Assembly: GCA_002686955.1 (NCBI GenBank)
Contig: NYZA01000093.1
Location: 1-32,956 of the forward strand
DNA length: 32,956 nt
Source of the DNA: Gemmatimonadota bacterium
GTDB taxonomy: Bacteria > GCA-2686955
Direction: 5' to 3'
The notes beneath the pieces are model-generated. The model searched no databases. It was not told the origin of the DNA and worked only from the letters and a program-made list of their open reading frames with translations. The translations under genes and the position numbers were made by a program. Positions within the stretch are counted from its first letter, which is position 1. Every line of letters starts with the position of its first letter. Positions 15,522 to 22,344 of the stretch are shown piece by piece.

Positions 15522-15633
15522 GTGCTTCTTTCGATCGATGTGCGTGGATGCTGGGAGAACACATCCTTCGCATCGACGCGTCTCCGAAGGACTTGAATCT
15601 CGCGAGCCGGCTCCGCCGCGCTACGATCCGCAC
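15522..15633. other. Short divergent region between the polysaccharide cluster and queC
   Basis: These 112 nt must hold the promoter of the cluster and of queC. I see no convincing -35/-10 pair on either strand. A TACGAT at 15622-15627 lies so close to the queC ATG that it would give a nearly leaderless transcript, and no Shine-Dalgarno sequence precedes that ATG. Both points are weak. Confidence 0.35.
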
Positions 15634-16314
15634 ATGCAACGCACGATCGTTCTGCTCTCGGGAGGACTCGACTCGGCCACGGTGCTTGGGCTGGCGCGAG
15701 CGGAAGGGCTCGAGTGCTACGGGCTGAGTTTCGACTACGGCCAGAGGCACCGGATCGAGCTCGATTTCGCCCGCCGCCAGGCCGAATCGCTGGGAGCGGC
15801 GCGACATCTGGTCTTGCGGGTCGATCTCGACAAACTCGGTGGCTCCTCTCTGACGACCGGAGCTCCCGTTCCCCCCGCCGATCCGGGCCGCGAGGGGATC
15901 CCATCGACCTACGTGCCCGCGCGAAACACAATCTTCCTCGCGCACGCCCTCGCCTGGGCGGAAGTCGTGGGAGCCTCCCGGATCGATCTCGGCATCAACG
16001 CGGTGGACTACTCCGGCTACCCCGACTGCCGCCCGGAGTACTTGGAGGCCTTTCGGGCTCTCGCCAATCTGGCTACGGCTACGGGAGTCGAAGGGCGCAC
16101 CCGGCTCACTGTCCACGCCCCCCTGCTTCGGCTCCGAAAGAGTGAGATCATCCAAAAGGGAATCGCCTGTTCTGTCGACTACGGGCTGACCAGTTCCTGT
16201 TACGACCCCGGGTCGAAGGGCGCCCCTTGCCGCCGATGCGACTCATGCGCAATCCGACTGAACGCCTTCGGTGAGCTCGGCATCGAGGATCCGGCGCTGC
16301 GGCGCATCGTCTGA
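15634..16314 (+). CDS. queC: 7-cyano-7-deazaguanine synthase
   Basis: The protein is 226 aa from ATG 15634, matching QueC length. A 48-residue upstream extension reads antisense to the glycosyltransferase start and is excluded. The PP-loop SGGLDS lies at residues 9-14. STYVPARNTIFL (91-102) is a QueC signature, and the zinc site is Cys189, Cys199, Cys202 and Cys205 in SSCYDP...PCRRCDSC. The enzyme makes preQ0 from 7-carboxy-7-deazaguanine with ATP and ammonia, for queuosine tRNA modification or another 7-deazapurine pathway. No queD, queE, queF or dpd genes are adjacent. Confidence 0.96.
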   Translation: MQRTIVLLSGGLDSATVLGLARAEGLECYGLSFDYGQRHRIELDFARRQAESLGAARHLVLRVDLDKLGGSSLTTGAPVPPADPGREGIPSTYVPARNTIFLAHALAWAEVVGASRIDLGINAVDYSGYPDCRPEYLEAFRALANLATATGVEGRTRLTVHAPLLRLRKSEIIQKGIACSVDYGLTSSCYDPGSKGAPCRRCDSCAIRLNAFGELGIEDPALRRIV

Positions 16315-16364
16315 GTCCGGTACCCCCGTTTCGGGACACTGGCGCGTACCCCTGGCGCCACCCA

Positions 16365-16380
16365 CGAGGGACGGCCCTCG
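16365..16380 (+). terminator. Hairpin downstream of queC (possible terminator)
   Basis: CGAGGG (16365-16370) pairs perfectly with CCCTCG (16375-16380) around an ACGG loop, 50 nt after the queC stop. A second GGCGC/GCGCC hairpin lies just upstream (about 16340-16358). No T-tract follows, so Rho-independent termination is not certain. Confidence 0.35.
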
Positions 16381-16506
16381 GGAATGAAACCTGCAAGACA
16401 TTCATGTGCAGCTGTTTATGGCTGTTCTCACCACTGGCCCGGATCCTGCTATCGCATAGACCTTGGCTTCAACCAGGTCGCAATTCATGCGCCGCAGGAG
16501 ATTCCG

Positions 16507-17223
16507 ATGAAAAAGTTGCTTCTAGCTACAGCGGTCGCCTTCGTCGCGACCCCCTCCATCGCCCTGGCCGATGACTATTCGGCCTCTTCGCTGCTTTTCG
16601 AAGAGGAATGGCATCCAGCCCGGGTCCATGTCCACAGCGTGCCCTCCCGCCATGCGGCGGGGTCCACCTACCTTCGACTCGGCTCGTTCAAACCCACCAG
16701 CGACGATCTGAACACCGGCGTTGCGCTCGGGCTGGAGTTCGCCGGTGGGTCGACCGGTCGCCTCGAATTCGGCTTTTCGATCGACTACTACCGCAACGCC
16801 ATTCACGATCCGAACTCGGTCTTTCAAGGTGAAGATCTACTCGGCAATCCGATCGAGATCATCGAGCAGGGGGACTCATACGTCTCGAACCACGTGCCAA
16901 TGCTCTTCACCGGCCGCTACTTCCTCCCCGTGCTCTCCGAGACCGGATTCAATCCCTACTTCTCGGGTGGACTGGGCTACGGAGTCGTGTGGACGGTTCA
17001 GAACCGCGAAGGGAAAATCAGCCGGGATGTCTATGGCGGGATCGCCTGGCAGGTCGGCGGCGGAGCCGGCTTTCATCTGAGCAACATGGTGAGTCTGATC
17101 GGAGAGCTTCGTTACACCCACAACGTCGTACGAAGCCGAGAGGAGATCGGCGACAAGATCTACATCACCCGACTCGATGCGTCCGGTCCATCCGCATGGG
17201 TCGGCCTTCGCTTCGGGATCTGA
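16507..17223 (+). CDS. Small outer-membrane beta-barrel protein
   Basis: The protein is 238 aa. AGGAG (16496-16500) lies 6 nt before ATG 16507 and fixes the start. MKKLLLATAVAFVATPSIALAD is a classical Sec signal peptide cleaved after ALA. The mature part alternates hydrophobic and polar residues in many short strands (STYLRLGSFKP, GVALGLEFAGG, FGFSIDYYR, YFSGGLGYGVVW, VSLIGELRYTHN) and ends in a final strand WVGLRFGI. This is the layout of an OmpW/OmpA-like or surface-antigen 8-stranded barrel. No ligand or specific function can be inferred. It stands alone between hairpins on either side. Confidence 0.8.
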   Translation: MKKLLLATAVAFVATPSIALADDYSASSLLFEEEWHPARVHVHSVPSRHAAGSTYLRLGSFKPTSDDLNTGVALGLEFAGGSTGRLEFGFSIDYYRNAIHDPNSVFQGEDLLGNPIEIIEQGDSYVSNHVPMLFTGRYFLPVLSETGFNPYFSGGLGYGVVWTVQNREGKISRDVYGGIAWQVGGGAGFHLSNMVSLIGELRYTHNVVRSREEIGDKIYITRLDASGPSAWVGLRFGI

Positions 17224-17548
17224 CACCCTCTCGCCAGGAGCGGGCCAAGCCGCCACGCCTGTTCTTCGTTCAGGCTGGCGGCTTCTTCGTGCCTTCTGGA
17301 TCCTAAAGCCTATGCGCACCAGGCTCCTGATTCGGATGGTCTCGGACGGGGCGTGCTACTCGAGGAGAGGAGCCGGCGCTTCTTGGAACCCGGGTGCGGC
17401 GGCTGAATCGTGCTAGCCCGCATCGATCCACGCTGCTCGATCGGTTCATGTCGACTGCCACGGAAGAGTGTTCTCGCCGCTGACGATCGCCTGATTGATC
17501 GTCGGATCTCTCTCTTGGCCGGACCGAGTGCGGCTCGCAAGGGCGGGC
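17224..17548. other. Convergent intergenic region between the barrel protein and NorB-like gene
   Basis: Apart from the terminator-like hairpin at 17247-17284, this region contains a perfect inverted repeat GACGATC/GATCGTC (17482-17488 with 17497-17503, 8-nt loop). That repeat could end the minus-strand transcript. I see no gene here; the reading frames present are extensions of antisense frames from the NorB-like gene. Confidence 0.5.
17247..17284 (+). terminator. Long hairpin terminator after the outer-membrane protein gene
   Basis: The left arm AAGCCGCCACGCCTG (17247-17261) pairs with CAGGCTGGCGGCTT (17271-17284), 14 bp with a single bulged C, around a 9-nt loop TTCTTCGTT. It starts 24 nt after the stop codon. 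The sequence after it (CTTCG) is only mildly T-rich. It lies between two convergent genes and may act in both directions. Confidence 0.6.
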
Positions 17549-18919
17549 TCAGCCCTCTGATCGGAGTCGACCGAGCACCACGAGTCCCCACTGGGCCAGG
17601 ATCCAGAGCAAGGCCAGGGCGAGGCCGAATCCGCTCAGCAGGACGATCGGTGGGAAGACGGCGATCAAGGTGGAGAAATCGGGCGAGGAAGGGCCCGTAT
17701 AGCGACTCCAGCCGGCGGCCAGCCCACGGAGGAAAAAGGCCAGCCAGAATACGAAGAGGAAGAGGTTCACGACTGGAACCAGAACGCGGACACGCGCACC
17801 CGAAACCACGGGATGATCCACGCCGACCCAGGTCCGAATCACGAACGACAGGGCGGCCATCAGGATCATGGTGTCGATCCCGACCATGGTGCCCATCGAA
17901 TGCGATACCACCACGTGAGTGCCGTGGATCATGGCATTCAATGGTGGAATCGAGATGAGGAGCGCCAGAATCAGCATCAGCCCGGTCCAGTACGTGGCCG
18001 AGCGCATGAAGGAATCGGTGACGCGCAGATCGTCGGTCTGAACTTGAACGTTGCGCAGGTCGAGCAGGTCGATGAAGACCTTTGCCAGGATGATGGCCTC
18101 CAACATGCTCACGCTGAAGCTGATCCAGTGGAGCCACGGTGTCTGCGGGAGGTGGTAGGTGTGATGCCCGTAGTTGGTGAAGGTGTTGAGCACACCGATG
18201 CAGAAGAGCGCGAAGGCCGTGCGCGAATGGGCATAAGCGTCATCACCTCGAATCATGCCCGCCACGTACATGAGGGATCCGTAGACCAGTAGGTTGAACG
18301 AACCCACGAGGACGCCATTGGACTTCCACTGAATCGCGATGTCGCGAATCGGTCTGCCGCTCACATGATCCAACAGGTAGAGATGACCTTCGATGTATGT
18401 GATCACGAAGAGGGGGATGGCCACCGTCCACATGTAGAGATACACGGGGCGACCCTTGAGCCGGGTTCCGAGCAGGTCGAAGAAATTCCAGGCGAATACG
18501 AGCCATCCGAGCAGAATCAACAGCGAGAAGAGCGGCTGATAGCCCAGGTATTCGCGGCCGGAGAAGGAGCCATCCAATAACGTGATCAGAATGCTCAGGC
18601 CGGCGACGACCCAGAGCAGGAGTTGGACGACCATCCTGCGCTGGGTGGCCCTACCCAGGGGACCATGCGCATTGTGAAGGTAGAAGTACACGATCGCTGT
18701 TCCGCCGAGAAAGGCCCAGGCAAAGGCAAAGGTCTCGTGTACGGGTCGAATATGCTGGAGCGTGATCCCCACCGATCGAAGGAGAGGCTCATAGCTGCTA
18801 TAGACGATCGACGCAGCCATCCCGCTCACGAGCGTGACCGCGCAGGCGCAGAGTGACAGGAGGACGAGGATCAGGTGGGGCTTCGTGGGGCGCAAGGTAC
18901 GGTCCGAATCCTCACTCAT
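17549..18919 (-). CDS. NorB-like heme-copper superfamily membrane subunit with altered ligands
   Basis: The protein is 456 aa with about 12 membrane helices. ATG 18919 is chosen because it overlaps the cytochrome stop as ATGA. I compared it with NorB from memory. His61 (RPVHETF) matches the low-spin heme ligand. Y-I-E177-G matches the HLWVEG helix, but the His there is Ile173. GHH (252-253) matches the FeB/CuB histidines, Glu274 (SMLEA) matches the conserved helix glutamate, and HGTHVVVSHSM (332-342) matches HGTQLTAAHGH. His340 is thus the likely high-spin heme ligand, while the second axial ligand of the low-spin heme would be Met342 instead of His. Such proteins are often labelled cbb3-type oxidase subunit I, but the partner subunit points to the NO-reductase branch. 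Activity (NO or O2 reduction) is not proven. Confidence 0.8.
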   Translation of the reverse strand: MSEDSDRTLRPTKPHLILVLLSLCACAVTLVSGMAASIVYSSYEPLLRSVGITLQHIRPVHETFAFAWAFLGGTAIVYFYLHNAHGPLGRATQRRMVVQLLLWVVAGLSILITLLDGSFSGREYLGYQPLFSLLILLGWLVFAWNFFDLLGTRLKGRPVYLYMWTVAIPLFVITYIEGHLYLLDHVSGRPIRDIAIQWKSNGVLVGSFNLLVYGSLMYVAGMIRGDDAYAHSRTAFALFCIGVLNTFTNYGHHTYHLPQTPWLHWISFSVSMLEAIILAKVFIDLLDLRNVQVQTDDLRVTDSFMRSATYWTGLMLILALLISIPPLNAMIHGTHVVVSHSMGTMVGIDTMILMAALSFVIRTWVGVDHPVVSGARVRVLVPVVNLFLFVFWLAFFLRGLAAGWSRYTGPSSPDFSTLIAVFPPIVLLSGFGLALALLWILAQWGLVVLGRLRSEG

Positions 18920-19734
18920 TGATACTCGAACCAAGGTATGGCGCTCCAGGATATGTTCTCTCGCCCCACCAAGCGGTCGTTGAGCTCGATCAGCTCACTC
19001 CGATGCTCCGATGCCCAACTCAAATAGCCACTGAGATCCTCCACATCTTCATCCTCCATGGGAAAGGCCGGCATGAGGCCGCGTCCCTCTCGAAGCAGCG
19101 TCCATAGCGACGGAATCGAGCGGTCGAGGGCAGCGGCGGACAGATCGGCGGCTCGATGCCGTCCTTCGGTGAAGGGTACGTGGCAGGCGCCGCAACGGTT
19201 TCTCGTCAAGACATCGAGACCCCGTTCCACGGCAGCGGGCAGGGCCTCGCTCTCTTCCCTCACCCACATCTCCGCGATCAGCCTGCTGTGCTCCCACGAG
19301 TCCACCGCGCGTCGGGCGCCCAGACGGGGCGGGAGAGAGGTTCCGGTGCGGTTCATGGCCCGCAAGAAGGCCAGGACGGCTGCCTGATCGGCATCCGAGA
19401 GCTTCAGGGCGGGCATTCGCCCGAGGCCTTTGAACAGGATCCACTGGTAGGCATCGTCCGGTGTGTCATCGGAAACCCGGTTGGTCAGATCCGGCCCCAG
19501 GAAGCCGCCGAACCCGTGGAGTTGATGACAGGCTTGGCAGTTCCTGGCCCTCCAGACCCCGAGGCCCTCCCACTCCAGCGCGCTCAGAGGGGAATTCTCG
19601 GGTTCTCTGGGATAGTCGGTGTAGACGACGATCGAGACGGATAGATAGATCAACAAGAGCAGGCCGAGGGCAGCCTCTCGCCGGACGCTACCGACTTGAG
19701 CGCGCGCGCGCGCATCCTGTTCGCGGCTTTCCAT
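18916..19734 (-). CDS. NorC-like membrane-anchored di-heme cytochrome c
   Basis: The protein is 272 aa from ATG 19734. It has an N-terminal membrane anchor (residues about 23-38) and two periplasmic c-type domains: CQACH (66-70) with likely Met107 (GRMPA), and CGACH (181-185) with likely Met221 (GLMPAFP). The first domain, CQACHQLHGFGGFLGPDLTN, matches the NorC pattern CxxCHxxxGxGxxxxPxLTN. NorC itself has one heme, so this looks like NorC with a second cytochrome domain added at the C-terminus. It would pass electrons to the NorB-like subunit, with which it is co-translated by an ATGA overlap (18919-18916). A (CG)n run at 19701-19713 encodes an Ala-Arg repeat near the N-terminus. Confidence 0.85.
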   Translation of the reverse strand: MESREQDARARAQVGSVRREAALGLLLLIYLSVSIVVYTDYPREPENSPLSALEWEGLGVWRARNCQACHQLHGFGGFLGPDLTNRVSDDTPDDAYQWILFKGLGRMPALKLSDADQAAVLAFLRAMNRTGTSLPPRLGARRAVDSWEHSRLIAEMWVREESEALPAAVERGLDVLTRNRCGACHVPFTEGRHRAADLSAAALDRSIPSLWTLLREGRGLMPAFPMEDEDVEDLSGYLSWASEHRSELIELNDRLVGRENISWSAIPWFEYQ

Positions 19735-19830
19735 GAGAAGGGGGTCTCCGAGACAGGGTCCGCTCCGGTCGCTTACGGGGATCGAGCCGGAGGGGCGCGC
19801 AAGAGGGTAGCGGATGAGAGCGGTTTCATT

Positions 19831-20009
19831 AGGGTCGGCGAAGAAGCAACTCCCGTGTTTGCATCCCATCTGCACCGCACCTCCGGCCGATCGGGGCGAC
19901 CAGAATCCTCGAAACAGGCCTGCTATTCCTCCGGTTTCGGGCGCCTCGATCGACCGGATCTACGGCACATCTGGGCGCAAACCGAGGGAGTCGTTTCTTC
20001 GCCGACCCT
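19831..20009. repeat. Long imperfect inverted repeat, about 180 nt, single giant hairpin
   Basis: The left arm 19831-19901 and right arm 19939-20009 are reverse complements at about 54 of 72 hand-aligned columns. The outermost 15 bp are perfect (AGGGTCGGCGAAGAA at 19831-19845; its complement at 19995-20009). An inner stem CGAAAC (19910-19915) / GTTTCG (19934-19939) continues it towards the loop. Many mismatches are transitions that can still pair as G-U in RNA. It begins two nt after the kinase stop codon and ends about 97 nt before the cytochrome start. I see no target-site duplication. It could be a MITE- or REP-like element, a terminator, or a structured RNA. Confidence 0.75.
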
Positions 20010-20011
20010 CA

Positions 20012-20686
20012 CTACTCCGAAGGAAGCTCCAAGCTGAAGCAGGCACCGCGCACGGAACGTAGAAGCTCCAGCCGGCCCCGCATCGCTCCGAGTGCCCGGC
20101 GGGCGAGCGCCAGGCCCAGGCCCGCCCCATGATGCTCGCGGTCGATCCTCTCGTCGCCTTGGCGGAAGTCGTCGAAGATGAGCTCGGCGAGATCGGTGGG
20201 AACGCCGGGGCCTTCGTCCTGAACCGCCAGCGCGACTCCACCGGCGGTGGACCGCTCCGCTCGCAGCCAGATCGTTCCCCGGCCCGCGAACTTGATGGCG
20301 TTCTCGAGGATGCAGCGCAGGGAGAGCTGCAGGAGCTCCGCATCGGCCTCGATGCGTGGAGGGCAGTCGGGTGCCTTGCCCACGACTAGGCGCAGCCCCG
20401 CTCGGTCGATCATCTCGCGATGCGTTTGGTCGGCCGCCTCGAGCACTTCGTCCACGCTCAGCGAGTGGACATCGGTCACGATCTCGCCGCCGGTCAGACG
20501 TGCCAGTTTGAGGATGTCCTCGATCAATCGCAGCAGATTTGTCCCGTTCGTCCGAATCCTCTGTGCATAACCGGCCTCGTCCTCCGCCTGTCCTTCCATC
20601 ATCTCGGAAAGACCGATGATGGTGGTCAGCGGAGTACGAAGCTCGTGACTGAGACGCATCAGGAGTTCGGAAGATGTAGGCAACAT
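20012..20686 (-). CDS. Short soluble histidine kinase lacking a sensor domain
   Basis: The protein is 224 aa from ATG 20686 (GTG 20707 would add 7 residues; neither has a clear ribosome site). The H-box SHELRTPLTTIIG comes almost at once (His about residue 15), followed by the N-box ENAIKFA, G1 DEGPGVP, FDDF and G2 GAGLGLALA. All the catalytic ATP-binding boxes are therefore present, but there is no room for a sensor, HAMP or membrane segment: the divergent sulfatase-like gene starts about 110 nt upstream. No response regulator is adjacent. It may rely on a partner protein for input or be the remnant of a longer kinase. Confidence 0.85.
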   Translation of the reverse strand: MLPTSSELLMRLSHELRTPLTTIIGLSEMMEGQAEDEAGYAQRIRTNGTNLLRLIEDILKLARLTGGEIVTDVHSLSVDEVLEAADQTHREMIDRAGLRLVVGKAPDCPPRIEADAELLQLSLRCILENAIKFAGRGTIWLRAERSTAGGVALAVQDEGPGVPTDLAELIFDDFRQGDERIDREHHGAGLGLALARRALGAMRGRLELLRSVRGACFSLELPSE

Positions 20687-20797
20687 GAGCGTTCGATCCG
20701 ATCGCACGGAGGCTGCTCATACCATCGGTGCGCGGGGGTCCCGGCTTGACCGGAAGGAGCTCTCCCGCCACGGGTTCTGATAGGGTGGACGGTCACG

Positions 20798-22279
20798 ATG
20801 TCACCCCCTCCGCGCCTCCTCGTCCTGCTTCCGGTCCTCCTTCTGGGCGCGTGCGGCCGATCGGAAGGCCCCTCGGTCGTCCTGATCACGGTCGATACGC
20901 TCCGATCGGATCACCTCGCCACCTACGGCTATTGGCGGATGACCTCGCCAAATATCGACGCGCTGGCGGATCGTGGCGTGCTCTTCGAGACTTCGTACAG
21001 CCAGACCAACAGCACAAACCCCTCTCACACCACCCTCTTCACGGGCCGCCACGTTCGAGCGCACGGGGTCGCCGACAACCTCACCGCATTCGATTGCAGG
21101 GAGATCCGCACGCTCGCCGAGCGCTTCCAGGAGGCGGGTTACAGGACCGGAGCGGTGGTGAGCGCGGCCCATCTGAACGGCGCGCACTCTGGACTGGACC
21201 GCGGTTTCGACGACTTCGTCGATGTGCAGGCTCGACACGGCGCCTCGGAGCCGGACTACGTCGAGTGGACCCGGCCCGCGGCGGAGGCGGTGAGCGCGGC
21301 AAAAAGCTGGATTCGAGTGCACGGTACCCGTCCTTATTTCCTATGGCTCCACCTCTTCGACACCCACTTGCCCTACGTCCCCGAAGAGGAGTTCGAAAGG
21401 CTCTTCGTGGAAAGGCTCGCGGGGCGCGTCGATCTGATGAAGAAGCTGCACCGAAAGCAGATCGCTCCCGAACGGATCTTCCAGCAGAATCCGGATCTGG
21501 CTCCCATGGAAAGGGTTCTTTTCCAGGCAGTGCACGACCACGAGATCCCGGCGGACGCGCTGATCTACAACGGCGTCGGGTGGACCGAAGAGGAGATCGA
21601 AACGCTCACGGCGCTCTACGATTCAGAGATCGCGCAGGTGGACCATGCGCTGGGGGAGCTGATCGACGCGCTCGATTGGGATGGCGGGCGGCCGCTGGTG
21701 GTGCTCACGGGTGACCACGGAGAGGCTTTTGGTAAGGGCGGGATCTACTTCGATCATCGCGGGATCTTCGAACCATCGGTGCGGGTGCCGCTGATCATCG
21801 CCTGGGAGAACGTGGCGGATGCGGGGCGCCGAATCTCCGAACCGGTGCAGGCGATCGATGTTGCGCCGACGATATTGGAGCTCGCCGGGCTCGGAATACC
21901 CGATGATCTGCCGGGCCAGAGTCTGGCGGGGGTGGTCGCCGGAACCGACTTGCCGATTCCACGACCGATCTTCATCGAGCACGCCAATCGATCCGCGGTG
22001 GCGATGGTGGATGGTCGCTGGAAGCTGATCCTCTCACTCTTGTCAGATAGCAAGAGCGACGACGATCTGGTCTACCGGCACGAGGCGTTGGCCCTCTACA
22101 ACCTCGAGATCGACCCTTCCGAGAGCACCGATCTGTCGGAATCGGAGCCGATTCGGCTGTCGCGGATGGTAAACGCGACCCTGTCGTGGTTGGCCGCGAA
22201 TGCGGAACGTGAGCGCGTGGCGACAGAGCTCACGCCCGAAGTGCGTGAGCGGCTCGCGGCCTTGGGGTACCTCGAGTAG
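20798..22279 (+). CDS. Sulfatase-like lipoprotein with non-canonical active site
   Basis: The protein is 493 aa with lipobox LLGAC (Cys19), so it is likely anchored in the periplasm or outer membrane. VVLITVDTLRSDHLATYGY (first metal Asp33), TNPSHTTLFTGRH (73-85), FLWLHLFDTHLPY and VVLTGDHGEAFG define the sulfatase/alkaline phosphatase fold. The usual C/S-x-P-S-R formylglycine motif reads T73-N-P-S-H77, so formylglycine cannot form and the arginine is His. A Thr or Ser nucleophile, as in phosphotransferases of this superfamily, is more likely than sulfatase chemistry. It ends RERLAALGYLE, like the phosphatase at 6223-8430. It probably acts on a surface glycan or lipid. Confidence 0.85.
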   Translation: MSPPPRLLVLLPVLLLGACGRSEGPSVVLITVDTLRSDHLATYGYWRMTSPNIDALADRGVLFETSYSQTNSTNPSHTTLFTGRHVRAHGVADNLTAFDCREIRTLAERFQEAGYRTGAVVSAAHLNGAHSGLDRGFDDFVDVQARHGASEPDYVEWTRPAAEAVSAAKSWIRVHGTRPYFLWLHLFDTHLPYVPEEEFERLFVERLAGRVDLMKKLHRKQIAPERIFQQNPDLAPMERVLFQAVHDHEIPADALIYNGVGWTEEEIETLTALYDSEIAQVDHALGELIDALDWDGGRPLVVLTGDHGEAFGKGGIYFDHRGIFEPSVRVPLIIAWENVADAGRRISEPVQAIDVAPTILELAGLGIPDDLPGQSLAGVVAGTDLPIPRPIFIEHANRSAVAMVDGRWKLILSLLSDSKSDDDLVYRHEALALYNLEIDPSESTDLSESEPIRLSRMVNATLSWLAANAERERVATELTPEVRERLAALGYLE

Positions 22280-22344
22280 CTGGATTCGGCGGCGCCGGAA
22301 TGCCGATCGGTTGGGCGAGGGACTCTCATCTCGAGCCGATCATC

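Noticed and set aside
15490-15633. N-terminal extension of queC
   Set aside because: It adds 48 residues not found in QueC and runs antisense into the start of the glycosyltransferase gene.
17549-18919. Canonical cbb3 oxidase subunit I
   Set aside because: The expected HxH and helix-VI His ligands are not found, no CcoO/CcoP genes accompany it, and the partner cytochrome resembles NorC.
19923-20771. 282-codon minus-strand frame across the kinase and the inverted repeat
   Set aside because: It reads out of frame through the kinase, which has all its motifs in another frame, and ends inside repeat DNA.
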